Origin: Synaphobranchus kaupii
Lineage: Eukaryota; Chordata; Actinopteri; Anguilliformes; Synaphobranchidae
Direction of reading: 5' to 3'
DNA: 64,000 bases
Assembly (NCBI GenBank): GCA_029718625.1
Contig: CM056379.1
Span: 65,127,626 to 65,191,625, forward strand
The notes under the pieces are model-generated. The model was not told the origin of the DNA, ran no database searches, and saw only the letters and a list, made by a program, of their open reading frames with translations. Positions 32,499 to 43,962 of this stretch are shown one piece after another (the stretch's first letter is position 1; every line of letters starts with the position of its first letter). The translations under genes and the position numbers were made by a program.

Positions 32499-32669
32499 AA
32501 ATAATGTGACTTCAAACATTAACCCATTTTTTTTTTTCAGTTATAACCATACTGCAACCAAACATTTCACATTATTTCTCTCTTTATAATTTCCATTAAC
32601 CCTTTCATTCACTTTCACAGGTTATAGAACAACATCCCTGCACATAAACATTATGTTTTTTTTTCCACC

Positions 32670-33990
32670 TCACAGGTCAAGTCTTTTTGGCTTGATTACT
32701 TCTCTGCCAGATCTTGTTCTGACCAATGCAGGTGTGACCTGTGGAATCACTGGAGACATTGTAGGAGTGTCCCTTGTGGTGTTGCGATCATCCACCTCTG
32801 TGGGTGCTTGCTGCGCCTCGCAGCTGCTGTCTGCTGCTGGCGGCATCGGCACTAGATGATGCCTGTTCCTCCTGAGTGTACCCTGTGGTCCGTTGACCAG
32901 ATACGATCTCAGCGTAGGATGTGCAGATGTCACCGTGCCAGTAGTCTTGGTGTCGGTGATCCACACTTGATCTCCTGGTGCCAAATTGGAACGATTCCTT
33001 ACCCCGTGTCTTTGATTGTAGTTACTCACATCCATCCACCTCCTCTCTCTTTTCCTGCGCTGGACTTTCCGCAGGTCCGGGATGTCCGGCTCCAATGCTG
33101 CAGGAAAGGTTGGAAGGGTGGTACGCAGACGGCGTCCCATGAGCAACTGGGCCGGGCTATAGCCATTGCTCAGTGGCGTAGCTCTGTACGCAAGCAGTGC
33201 ACAGTAGGAGTCGGCTGCTTTTTTCAGCAGGTTTTTAACTGTCTGAATGGCACGATCAGCCTCGCTGTTGCTTTGTGGGTACCTGGGGCTGCTTGTTACA
33301 TGGTTAAATCCATAGTCTGCTGCAAAGACTTTCATGTCTTCACCTGAAAACTGAGGCCCGTTGTCTGTGACCACTGTCTCTGGAATGCCATGTCTCGCAA
33401 ACATAGATTTTAGGTGCACTACAACGTCAGCGGACCGTGTCGGGCTCAGCTGGGCGATCTCAATAAATCTAGAGAAATAGTCCACTACAAGTAAATAGTT
33501 GGTGTTGTGCAGTGTGAATAAATCTGCCCCTAGCTTCTGCCATGGCCTGTCTGGCAATTCAGAGGTAATTAAAGGCTCTCTCACGTTGGCCCGCTCTTTA
33601 ACACATGCCCTGCAATTTAACACTAACTCTCTTATTTGACTACTCAGACCTGGCCACCAAACTGTATCTAGCCCGTTCTCTACACTTGACTACCCCTTGG
33701 TGGCCCTCGTGTATTTTCTCTAACACACTGTTCCTCATAGGGGAGGGGATAACGAGCCTAGTGCCCTGTAACAACAGTCCATTGTGCATACTGAGAACTG
33801 CTCTGTCTACCCAGTATGGTCTTACCATCGCCTCCAGTCTGTTGTGATCCGGCCAGCCCTCTATGCAGTACTTCATTACCTGTGAGCACACACTGTCAGT
33901 GCTCAACTGCTGCCGCAGCTCTGTCAGGTAAGTGTTGCTTGCGGGCAAGTTTTCCATTACACTGTCCACATAGATATTTGTCTCCTCCAT
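32670..33990 (-). pseudogene. Gypsy integrase region
   Basis: Two frames make up the region. The upstream one (33,990-33,640) holds the linker and the HHCC-type start (HEGHQGVVKC); the downstream one (33,623-32,670, 317 aa) begins LNCRACVKE, completes the zinc site and gives the catalytic core. In the second frame the acidic residues are Asp34 (LGADLF), Asp87 (VVTDNGPQF) and, at the position of the expected Glu 36 residues later, Asp123 (SNSEADRAIQ). A C-terminal GPY/F-like module (LAPGDQVWI) and a basic tail follow. A frameshift or stop separates the two frames near 33,630. The Glu-to-Asp change would probably reduce or abolish activity. Confidence 0.88.
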
Positions 33991-33999
33991 CAGCCCGTC

Positions 34000-35330
34000 A
34001 CCTGCTGTGGCTCCGCCCTACTTCAGCGGTGCTTGTGACAGTGTGTCTGCTGTTGTGAGGGTCTTCCCTGGGACATGTGTGATGATATACGAGTACCTCA
34101 TGAGCCGCATCCTGAACCTCTGTATTCTTGGTGGGAGCGCTTGACCTCCCAGCAGGCTCACAAGTGGTTTATGGTCCGTTTCGAGTTTGAAGTGTAGACC
34201 GATGATAAAATCACGAAATCACTCACATGCCCACGTCAGGGCAAGTGCCTCCTTGTGCCACTTGTGCGTAACATTGCTCCGTGCTCGTCAGCGACCTGGA
34301 TGCATACGCCACTGGAGACCACACATCCTGTTGCTTTTGCAGGATTACGGCGCCCAGACCGTATGATAATGCGTCCGCCGATATCTTCAGGTCTTTGTTG
34401 GGGTCGTACAGCTGCAGCACTGGCGTGGAGGACAGTTCATGTTTGAGGCTTGTAAAGGCTTTCTGCTGGTCTGGCCCCCAGAACCACTGGTTCTTTTTCG
34501 ACAGCAGGTTTCTCAGCGCCTTATCCTTCTCCGCCAGGTTGGGTATGAACTTACCTATCTGGTTCACCATGCCTAGGAAGCTTCTGAGTTCACTGACATT
34601 TGACGGCTGGTCCATTTCCTGCACCGCCCGTGTCTTGTCAGGGTCAGGTCTCACTCCACCTGCGGATAGAAACTTTACCTCTGGCTTGCTGAACTCACAC
34701 TTGGCTGTGTTCAGTGTGATGCCCGCCTTCTGTGCTTTCTCCAGGACCGCGTGCACCCTGGCGTCGTGCTCTGCCTGTGTCGAACCCCAAATGAGGATGT
34801 CGTCCATGTGGCAGACGACTCCCTCAAGGCCTGCAGTCACCTCCGTCACCATCCGGTTCTGAAAATGCTCTGGGGCAGAGGCAATGCCAAATGGGAGACG
34901 GTTAAATAATAACGCCCAAATGGTGTTATGAAAGTGGTGTAGTGTGCACATTCTTGGGACAATGGGACCTGCCAGAATCCCATGTTGGCATCAAGCTTGG
35001 AGAAGATCACTGCGTCTGACAGCATGCCCAGGGTCTGGTCAACTGAGGGAAGGATGAACTTTTCTCTGCACATGCGTTGTTGAGGGGTGAGAGGTCAACG
35101 CAGATGCGGATTTCGCCAGACTTCTTTGGTGCAACTACCATGCCTGAACACCACTCTGTTGGCTCCTCTATGCGGCTGATGACACCAAGCTGTTCCATGC
35201 GCTCCAGCTCCTTCTTCACTTTTCCCATCAATGGCAGTGGGACACGCCGTGGCACTTTAAGGGAGACTGCCTTGGTGTCTGGTTTCAGCTTTTTGTGTAC
35301 TTTTGCTGTATTAAGCCTAACCCTCCACAC
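34000..35330 (-). pseudogene. Gypsy reverse transcriptase and RNase H, frameshifted
   Basis: RT is spread over overlapping frames: 35,330-35,007 (VPLPLMGKVKKELERMEQLG to IRICVDLSPLNNA), 35,073-34,846 (FSKLDANMGFWQVPLS and FITPFGRYY) and 34,951-34,223 (LFNRLPFGIASAPEHFQNRM, then the active-site phrase CHMDDILIWG, then FLGMVNQIGKFIPNL). HMDD is usual in this Gypsy group. The RNase H start (DALSYGLGAVIL) is in the last frame, and its later part with TDHKPLVSLLGG follows in another frame up to about 34,030. At least three frameshifts are present. Confidence 0.88.
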
Positions 35331-35800
35331 AACTTGGGGTAAATTTGCTTTACAGTCTCTAGCTCAATGCTGTCTACTCTAGCCACTAACCTGAGTCTCA
35401 CTGAAGCTGGTCTGCTCAACAGCACCGCCTTCAGGTGCTTCAAAACATAAATGTCCTCAGTGGTGCTCCTGTCACCGCACTGCAGCACTTCCCTAGCCAA
35501 CCCCAGTACGGTGAGCGGAGTTAGTCCAGGCCCAAACAGTGCTTTCTTCCCTGGTGTAAGGCTGCGTGTGCTTCCTTGTGCTATTTCCCTGTACACCTGC
35601 TCCGGCATCACAGTAACATCGGCTCCTGTGTCTATTTTGAAAGCCACTTTTGTGTGCCTCACCCCTATGTCGACAGTCCATGGCTCCTCGCCTGCATCCA
35701 CTATGCCCAGGAACATTGCGCTGTCCTCTGTGACTGCACTCAGTCTTTTCTGATTTGCACACCCTGCCATAGTGGCCTCTTTTACCACAGTTGTGGCAAT
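35285..35800 (-). pseudogene. Gypsy aspartic protease
   Basis: The frame has the active-site phrase FKIDTGADVTVMPEQVY, about 80 residues before the end of the domain, and VTEDSAMFLG upstream of it. It lies in a different frame from gag; the switch falls between the second zinc knuckle (GRVCKSEK) and this phrase. The frame ends at 35,285 in the linker before RT. Confidence 0.85.
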
Positions 35801-36647
35801 CTGCATTTTTAGCTGGGCACTGAAATTTAGCATGGGGAGGTATTTTCCCACATTTTGGGCATGACTTGAGCTCTGCTCCACTTTGTGTCTCTTGCCTAGC
35901 TTTGCTCTGTTTTTGAAACTGTCCTTTAGTTTGCCCTGCATGCAGTTTCGTCTTCTTAAATTGCACTGCGTCTACAGTAGCTTTGCTAGCATTTGTTCTT
36001 TCTCCCCTCAAGTCAATTTGCTGCCTTTCTATGTCCTCAGCTAGTCTGGCCATATTTATAGCTTTCACCAGATCCATGTTTCTTTCCATTTGCATTTTAC
36101 GTGACAGTGCAGCATCTTTTATGCCTACTACAATTCTGTCTCTTAACAGTTCGTCACGTAACAGTCCATACTCGCAGTTTTCAGCCAGCGCATATAAGGC
36201 TGTGATAAACGAGTCTGGCGATTCCGTTGGCCCTTGCACTAGCAGGTTGAACTTGGCCCATTCATAAATTACATTTTTCTTTGGAGCGAAAAATGCGGAG
36301 AAACCGTCTTTAACGCTGCTGTACTGCTGCCTTTGTTCGGCGTTCAAAGTTAGCCCATGTAACACGTCATCTGCTTCATCCCCCATGCAGTAAATTAGCG
36401 TGTTCACCTGGTTATCTTCGGATGATTTGTCGAGGTTACTTGCCACTCGAAAACGTTCGAATCTCCTGATCCACTTCTGCCATTCCTGCGGTTTGGCGAA
36501 GTCAAAGGCTTCCGGAGGGCTTATCGAGAACGTGGCGCTGGGGACCGCTGTGTTAGCTGGTTGTGCCACCGGCTCCGCTCCACGTTGAGCATGTGGCTGA
36601 GGTCGCTCTTCCATGCTTCCCCTCGTGTCGAAACAAACTTCTCGCAA
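35770..36647 (-). CDS. Gypsy gag with two zinc knuckles
   Basis: The frame starts at 36,647 (a second ATG, MEERPQPHAQ, lies 11 codons on and may be the true start). It contains PPEAFDFAKPQEWQKWIRRF and the capsid-like region to about residue 200, then CPKCGKIPPHAKFQC and CHNCGKRGHYGRVC as zinc knuckles near residues 263-297. After the second knuckle the open frame runs on to 35,493 but in the wrong phase relative to protease. Gag forms the particle and binds element RNA. The ends given here stop at the likely frame switch. Confidence 0.85.
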
Positions 36648-36671
36648 CTGCCGCTCTGTTCACTCACAGTA

Positions 36672-36689
36672 GCTCCACTTATGACACCA
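36672..36689 (-). promoter_or_regulatory. Probable primer-binding site
   Basis: Read on minus, TGGTGTCATAAGTGGAGC lies immediately after the 5' LTR and starts with TGG, complementary to the CCA end of a tRNA. I cannot name the tRNA with certainty. Confidence 0.65.
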
Positions 36690-36883
36690 TGTCGTGTTGG
36701 GTTCTTTTAATAACTTGGACAACTACAGTGAGTACGTTTTCTTTACTTTTATTAAACATACCTTGACACATGTGGTAGTGCTAATTTAACCAAGACTCCA
36801 TCTTGTCCCTCTGCACGTAATGTGCCATCTCAACTCTAATGCGTGCTGACGTAGATCGTCACCCATACTTAGATTACGCCACA
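36690..36883 (-). repeat. 5' LTR of the minus-strand Gypsy element
   Basis: 194 bp, paired with 32,291-32,484, followed on the plus strand by the duplication GACAT. Confidence 0.93.
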
Positions 36884-36888
36884 GACAT

Positions 36889-37240
36889 GCATTGAACAAA
36901 ATCATGTAAATTAGACTAGCTAAGTTATCTAGCTGTCAGCCCACGTTTGTTTGCGGCTTGTGTTTAAACTGAGTTAAATGGAAAAGAAAAAAAACAATGC
37001 TCTGATATTTTTGTTATTTGCAATTTAAAGCATTTTAATATATCTTTTTATTTATTTTATTTATCTGAATTCATATACCTTAAGGTTATTCTATACCTTT
37101 TGTTGCTTAATGGTAAAAGTAATACAATAAACATAATTTCTTGATCTGAACTTTAGCATAGTGTCATTTCTTTGTTCTGCTTACACCTGCCCCCCCTTCA
37201 AACGAGTAACCGAATACTATTCGAATAGAGAAATTTACAT
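36889..37240. other. AT-rich spacer with hAT-like end
   Basis: No gene. The right part, AAACGAGTAACCGAATACTA followed by TTCGAATAG and ending CATCCCTAG, resembles the TAGGGATG end of hAT-type fish elements in inverse orientation. There is no second end to confirm it. Confidence 0.4.
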
Positions 37241-38214
37241 CCCTAGTAGCCTATTTATGTAATTAAAGTGTTTACGTTGTAGTAGGCTATCAGTATGTTT
37301 TTAATTTAAAAGACGATTATATTGAATACAAAAACGGCATTTACATTCGCTCAATGTGCAAGGGTATGACAACAAAGGATAGACTACAGTAATATAAATG
37401 AATAATATAAACTAAAATACAATCAGGATAATTCAAACAACAGTATTTATGTAGCCGGGTGGTAAATAAAATATATTCCCCACAGGAAAAGCTACAATGG
37501 AACAATCTTTTTTGTTCAGAAAAAGGGTTAAAACTAATCTACCTGACTAAACTTAATGTTCATTTTCCACGTGTTTATTTTGAAAGCTATGTACAAAGTA
37601 ATGCAGGAGATGTAATGGATGGAGGAAGCCAAACAATCAGTTACAACGTTAGTCCAGCAGGGCTTTCTGGAAAAGGTTAGATTTGCAATTGAAAAATAAT
37701 TGTCAACTTCGTTGTGCGAGTGGACTGCATTGTCCTGAAACTGGAGTTAAAGTAGTAATAGGCTACTTTGTGTTGGAAGGATTTGAAATTGTAAACCCAC
37801 TGCCGTATTTTGTAGGCTATTTTTGTTGTCTAAAATGGTTGGCCTATGTTTTGCAGTGCATTTTCTAGCGTAGCTTCTGCGGTAATGTATCTGTAAGCAT
37901 ACCTTGTCAAATTTAATTAAATTTTATAAACTGAAGCTATACTTAATAGCCAACTTTGATATTCTACAAATTATCTGTGTGAAAGCATCAGTGCAGTGTT
38001 ACACAAATAAAAAAATGAATAGGCTAAGTGTGTCCTGTGTGGTACATAATTCCACAGGCTATATATATATAATATGTGGTAAGTTGTTCAATAAATATTT
38101 TCAATACAATCTTTTGTTCAATAAATATTTCCTGTTACACATTAACTGGTGCGAAGTGTGTTTTTGTAGGCTACTAATTATTAAATTGATAAATTGCATA
38201 CATGTTATTTAATT

Positions 38215-39376
38215 GTTCAAACTTTGTTCATACCTCTGTCCAAAACTGGGAACAAACACCACTTCACAAATTACAGACCTGTCTCTTTACTTCCACAATT
38301 CTCCAAAATTCTAGAAAATCTCTTCAATGAAAGATTGGACAAATTCATAAATAAACACAATTTACTTACAGATAGTCAATATGGGTTCAGAACAAACAGA
38401 TCAACATCACTGGCAATAATTGAATCAATCGAGGAAATCACAAACTCTATAGATCATAAAAGGTATGCAGTTGGGGTATTCATTGATCTTAAAAAAGCTT
38501 TTGACACCATCAATCATGACATTTTAATCACTAAACTGGAACAGTATGGCATCAGGGGAATAGTTTTAAATTGGGTGAAAGGAGCTCGGAGACTATACTT
38601 CATCATGGTCGGCAGTGTAGTATAATGGTTAAGGAACTGGCCTTGTAACTGAAAGGTTGCAGGTTCGATTCCCAGGTAGGACACTGCCGTTGTACCCTTG
38701 AGCAAGGTACTTAACCTGAATTGCTTCAGTATATATCCAGCTGTATGAATGGATAAATGTAATAAGAAGTTGTGTAAGTCGCTCTGGATAAGAGCGTCTG
38801 CTAAATGCCTATAATGTAATGTAATGTAATCATGTTTAAACATTGCTTGTGGCATCCCCCAGGGGTCAGTGTTGGGTCCTAAACTGTTTATTTTGTATAT
38901 CAAATGTTTTGAAGTTGGTTTTGTTTGCTGACAACACAAATATTTTCTGTTCGGGGGACAACTTAGACCAACTATTAGAGGAGATCAATTCCGAATTGAG
39001 CAAACTAAAAATATGGTTTGATAGTAACAAATTATCATTAAATTTGAACAAAACTAAAATAATGTTAGACATAAAACATGTACAAAATAAACTTTCAAGA
39101 AGTATTTCAGTATTAAATAAAGCAAAGCATTTTCTGCATCACAAATCACTCCACATTCTTTACTTTTGTCTTGTATTACCATATTTAAATTACTGTGCAG
39201 AGGTCTGGGGCAGCAACTACAAAAGTTCACTGTATTCACTGATCATTCTTCAAAAAAGAGCAATAAGAATCATTCACAATGCCAGATATCTGGATCACAC
39301 AAACACATTATTTTTAAAGTCAAAATTATTAAATACTAGTGGAATTTCAAACAGCACAAATAATGTTCAAAGATAA
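38215..39376 (+). pseudogene. LINE reverse transcriptase, broken
   Basis: The frame from 38,215 has NYRPVSLLPQFSKILENLF, the RSTSLAIIESIEEITN helix and the first catalytic motif, VGVFIDLKKAFDTINHD. A SINE splits it after IVLNWVK. Downstream, GIPQGSVLGPKLF and the second catalytic motif follow; the latter reads LFADNTNIF where FADD is expected, so the second Asp is lost. The thumb and C-terminal parts (LSLNLNKTKIM, LYSLIILQKRAIRIIHNARY) follow. It was an RNA-dependent DNA polymerase. It is inactive because of truncation, the SINE and the Asp-to-Asn change. Confidence 0.85.
38607..38830 (+). repeat. tRNA-derived SINE with L2-type tail
   Basis: The head contains a tRNA-like A box (TAGTATAATGG, 38,618) and a B box (GGTTCGATTCC, 38,662), the internal promoter of RNA polymerase III. 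The tail GTAAGTCGCTCTGGATAAGA followed by GCGTCTGCTAAATG and three TGTAA repeats is of the L2/V-SINE type, which lets an L2 reverse transcriptase copy it. The duplication ATCATG (38,601-38,606 region and 38,829-38,834 region) flanks it. Confidence 0.9.
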
Positions 39377-39769
39377 AAATAATTCACTTCCAGCAAATAT
39401 TCAAAGAGTTTTCTGTGACAAAGAAGGGGGTTATAATTTAAGGGGAAAATTTTATTTAAAAACTCAAAGGGTGCGGACAACCATGAAGTTTTTGTGTTTC
39501 AATCTGTGGTGTTAAATTATGGAACAGTTTAAAGACGGAGTTAAAGCAATGTTCAAACATGAACCAGTTTTAAAAAATGTATAAAGACATGATTTTCACG
39601 AGGTACAGGGGTGAAGAAGGGGTTTGACAGTCACCAGTTGTTTATTTTGTACTTATTCTTTTTAGTTTATTTCTTTATTTTATTCGATATATATATATTT
39701 TTATTTTTATTTTTTGTGTAAGAATAATGTGTAAGCATATATTGTATTTTAAATATCATCATATATTCA

Positions 39770-39793
39770 TATATGTATATATATATGTATGTG

Positions 39794-39829
<36 letters not shown>
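39770..39829. repeat. TA/TG microsatellite
   Basis: Alternating TATATA with some TG, inside the 3' region of the LINE. Confidence 0.9.
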
Positions 39830-39831
<2 letters not shown>

Positions 39832-40425
39832 GAAAAATATTCAATATGGCTCTGATAAATATTAATGAGTAATGACGTAATGAAGTTATATTTTCTATTA
39901 TAAGAAATATGTTACTAAATGATATTTTTAATTGAGATAAATACATAAGTAATGAATTTATATTATTATTATTATTATATTTATTTAATTATTGATAGCG
40001 ATAATATGTAGGTGTTGAATATATTTTTGTAATCAGTTATTATATATTTATACAAGTTAAAGAAAATTCAGTCTATATAAAAAAGGAGTAATCATTAACT
40101 GATGGAGAAGGGGTGGGATTTAATAAGTTTGCACTTCTTCCCACTCCTTTTCAGATATGTAAAATGATTTATCCAGTGTTTGATCATTTCTTTTGCACAA
40201 AGCTTTTCATTGCTTGTAACGATTATGTTTTATTTATTAATTAATTTTTTCTGTCTGCTTGTTTGCATGATAATTTTTTCTTTTTACATGTTCGAAATAA
40301 AATTAAAAAAAACAAAAAAAAAAACAATGTTACTGAATGGTGTGAAGTGTAGCCTATAGCTAGCCTACTGTAAAAATCAACAGCCCTTTTTTGTCGTGTC
40401 TACTTGTTTATTCCCTTCAGCTTAA

Positions 40426-42425
40426 CCCCTTGGCACAGATGGCAAATTTCACCTATTTAGGGGGTGCTCTGTTTAAGGCTTTATAACTCCAGGTGTGAGC
40501 ATCACATAAACTTGATAAATGGCTTAAATGAAACAAGACAGGTGTACCATTTACAATACAAACTTAGATTTGTTTATTTTCATAATTTAAGTCAAAATAA
40601 AGTGCCACAAATGCAAAGAAACTTTGGAAAAATTTAAAAAATATATAATATATTTTTTTAGTTTGCTGAGAGCTACATAAGTGAAATCGGTAATATATAT
40701 ACATTTCCTGGATCATAAACTCCATGTCCACAAGTTTTGCTAAATCTTGAGGATGATATGCAGAACTACTAAAGGTCTATGATGCAAAATTTAGCAGTGT
40801 ACCCTGTTGTCCATTAGTGTCTCCAAATGGCTAAATTGTGCACTGCTCTAAATAAAAAAAATTATGATATATTTAACTACAAATCAACAGTTTTGGGTCA
40901 TAAAACTTTTTTGAAGTGGGAATTACAATATTTTCATCAGTATAGGCAGGAAGATATCTATGGGTCCAAAACCACTATGCAAAACATGTCATAAAATGAA
41001 TAAAATTAGTTTTGCCCATTATAAAGCATATACATTTGCTCCTTCTGATGGCTTGAGATAAAAAAACATTGATCACAGTGTTACATACACCTAAATATGT
41101 TGCCTAATCATTCACTCTTGTACCTCAATAAAACATCACTTGTCCCTGTACTCTACAGTATGTATACTTGTGTCCTGGGATTGCATTTTTCTGTAGTTTT
41201 TTAAATTTTTTAAATTTTCCTATTCATAATGACTAAAAAATTTTACCTTAATCTACCACATATCAGCGCACAGTAAATTGGAATGAGCATTTGTCATGCC
41301 CTAAGAGACAAGTATATACGCCATATCCTATTATGTACGATAACATGAACATAAAATAGTATTCCACCATCTGCAAAATGCTGCCAAATGTTCTATCTTC
41401 AATGAACATCGGTAGCCTACATCAAAAATACATTGAACGATTGCACTACAGTATGTGAAATGCACTGAAAATGCGAAAATAACAATAGGGCTATCAAACA
41501 TATTGGAAAGACAGTGCTCGATTGGAAACACAAACGTACATATGTAGCCAGCGAGATCAACGATATTTTAGACGCAAAAATACTTACATATCGGTAAAGG
41601 GAAACTCCCCTCCCTAATGCGTATTCTATAGAGCTTGCGTAATACTAGACCGTTAAAACGAAAACTGCTGTTACGCTGGGCTGTAGTAAATTGTTCAAAG
41701 CACCCAAAAAGACAGGGCATATACAGTTGCTAAGGTTATAATGTACTATATTGGATAAAAAAGCAGACAATTAAACCAGAGTGAACTGTAATGAATGAGA
41801 CAGGCTTACAGGGTATGGGGGTATTACGCGTCGACGTTTCAGATAGCGTGTAAGTGTAATAGCGGTATAAAGTGTTGTATATTTCTCAAACCGATTGTAC
41901 CAGGCAATAAATGACCACTGAATTTTGAAAGGAACATCTCGATGTGTAAAACCAATTGTATATTTATTTCATATTTAGTAGCATATATTGCTAGTAGAAT
42001 ACATGGTAGAATGAGACAGTACTTTCACAGTTTATTTTGCATTTGAGTGAGCAGGGCTTTTCACTGCTTTTTTGGCATACGATCAGGCTATTGTTAGGTT
42101 TATCTCGTTGCTATGACGTTATTCTAATTTTATATGATGAATAAATATATTTATATTTGTTATTAACTCAAACATAGACGTTATTGTCCACTATGTCACA
42201 CATGGGTAGGTATAGACTAGGTGGGGGATTGCTTGTTAAATGGACTTGCTACAAGGAAATAGTGACACCTAGAAACTCCGTATTCGGCAGAAATCGTCAC
42301 GGACCGTCTACCGATAAATTTAAAACACAGTGTTTGTGATTTCCACTAATAGTTTGGCTGCAGTAGCATCGAATGTCTCAGTTGAGCAAAAAGATTCCGC
42401 CAGCGTCACCTTCTACGCAAACAGG
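40426..42425. mobile_element. piggyBac-like TTAA element, non-coding
   Basis: Inserted in copy B between TTAA at 40,422-40,425 and TTAA at 42,426-42,429; the corresponding place in copy A (about 614-618 region) has a single TTAA. Its ends are CCCCTTGGCACAG on the left and CGCAAACAGG on the right, starting and ending with CC/GG as in piggyBac. It is 2,000 bp long, AT-rich, and has no transposase frame. Classification rests on the TTAA duplication and terminal CC. Confidence 0.75.
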
Positions 42426-42904
42426 TTAATGTATCATGATAATCTTTGTATATCAAACTCTACATTTTTCAAAATTTTCGGGAATTGTCAGAGTTGAGTC
42501 AACGTTCATTGAATTTGTAGGACTAAAAGTTATGTGGTAAATTAGAGCCGCCCACCTTCCCAAAGTTCTGCACGGCTAAGATTGAAATTCCGAAATAAAT
42601 GTTGGAATTACACGTGGGGCTACTAACAGTTTAAGTGTTACAGTAGGCTAGTACATTTTGTTTGTAAATAGCCATCATGTTGATAGTTATTGAACTAAGT
42701 GTGAATTAGCACCATGGAGGATTTTGTGTGGAAGTGACCCCCCTTGCATAGTTGTATTGAGCTATAGTTCTCTCACTGCAAAAAAAGCACGGTTTTTTTT
42801 AAAGTCAAAATATTTCAGCGAATGACACAGGTGCGTTCCATTACTCGAAAAAGGTGTCCTCTTTTCCTCTACTCCAAAAGTGATGTGGTTTATGTAAATT
42901 TGTC

Positions 42905-43960
42905 TGAAACACAAAGAAAATGTTTTTATTGTTTAAGCTTTTTGGAATATCCAATAAAATATATTTTTTTCTCCACTCCAAGCACGTCTTATGGGAGGCG
43001 AGGAACATCATAATCTAGCAAAAAACAACAATAGACCTGGTCACTCTTCAGAGGAGAATCCAAAGCCTCCTTCGGGACGGCGTTATGGTGGACTTCAATT
43101 AAAATAAAAGACTGGCAAAAGAGACATGGGGGGTGGACGAGGACCACTGGAAAAAACTGAACATATAGTCCACCCCCGTAAAGACACACACAATCCACAT
43201 TTTACCGCTTTCTGTGTGGCTTCAGGGAGAGTGCTACCTAGGCTACTGTGCCGCACTTCCTGAGGAACCTGGGGTTTGTGGAGTATGACGCGTCGCTCGT
43301 AGGCATGTAAATTGAATGTGACAATGTATTTTATTTCAATCTGAATTCAATAGTGTTTAATGTACTGTTAAACTTTATTATAATCATAATTAGTATAGCT
43401 TGATGTTGGGACAGTGGGCATTTTTTTAAACTAAAGGAATAAACAATAAAAGCACACCAATAAAATCAATAAAAGCACAAATATAGGACAGTGAATTATT
43501 ATTATTTCTTGTTGTTTTATTAATAATCATGTTCTGCACTTTGTATTGTATAGGCTACGCATAATTATTGTGGCTGTAGGCCGACGGGAGCCGCTAGGCT
43601 AACTAAAATGTTATAATACCGACAAACATCCAAAAATGCAACGCAAACGTTATAAAATCGGTAAACATTAAAACAAGCTTAATGACCGGTAAAAATGACG
43701 GTGACATATTTTTTTTCAACTCCATCCTTCACGTTGACAGATTATGATTTACTCTAGCAAACCACTGGTCCACAAAATGGTCAAGCAACAAATTAAAGTA
43801 GGCTAACCCCTGCCAAAATAAATATTTACATTATTCACAAATATTTGCAATTGTGATTCATTAATTCTGAAAAAGAGCATGCGGTGTGAGGAATGTCAGA
43901 AAGACAAAGAAAAACGAGAGAAATCGTTAATAACTGGTATAATTGCTAGCTGCTAGAAGC
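42905..43960. other. Intergenic, no gene seen
   Basis: No convincing coding frame. The tract 43,010-43,310 is less AT-rich, but its frames have no known domain or splice signals. Confidence 0.5.
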
Positions 43961-43962
43961 TT

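Larger units (their letters stand above)
32286..36888 (-). mobile_element. Ty3/Gypsy retrotransposon, nearly full length
   Basis: Two 194-bp LTRs (32,291-32,484 and 36,690-36,883), both beginning TGTC and ending CACA in plus orientation, are flanked by the 5-bp duplication GACAT (32,286-32,290 and 36,884-36,888). By eye the LTRs differ at about seven positions. On minus, in order: gag with zinc knuckles, protease, reverse transcriptase, RNase H, integrase. A polypurine tract precedes the 3' LTR. Several frameshifts break pol, so it is unlikely to be active by itself. Confidence 0.95.
38215..40318 (+). mobile_element. 5'-truncated non-LTR retrotransposon
   Basis: Inserted in copy B. It starts within the reverse transcriptase gene, contains a SINE at 38,607-38,830, and ends in a long AT-rich 3' region with CGAAATAAAATTAAAAAAAA. 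5' truncation and an A-rich tail are typical of target-primed integration. The RT motifs (NYRPVSLLPQ, DLKKAFDTINHDILI) point to the Jockey/I/CR1 group rather than RTE; I cannot settle the clade. Confidence 0.85.
37241..42900 (-). repeat. Copy B of the A/B/C repeat, inverted and twice interrupted
   Basis: Homology to the inverse of copy A proceeds from A 1,715 at 37,241 to A about 720 at 38,214, stops for a LINE (to 40,318), continues to A about 615 at 40,425, stops for a TTAA-flanked element, and continues from 42,430 to the equivalent of A position 1 at about 42,900. Copy A lacks both insertions and thus serves as the empty site for them. The frames at 37,459-37,868 lie in repeat sequence and are not genes. 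Confidence 0.8.

Noticed and set aside
34281..34862. 193-aa plus-strand frame
   Set aside because: Antisense shadow of the Gypsy reverse transcriptase.
38607..38680. A tRNA gene
   Set aside because: A and B boxes are present but the sequence does not fold into a full cloverleaf and continues into a SINE body and L2-type tail.
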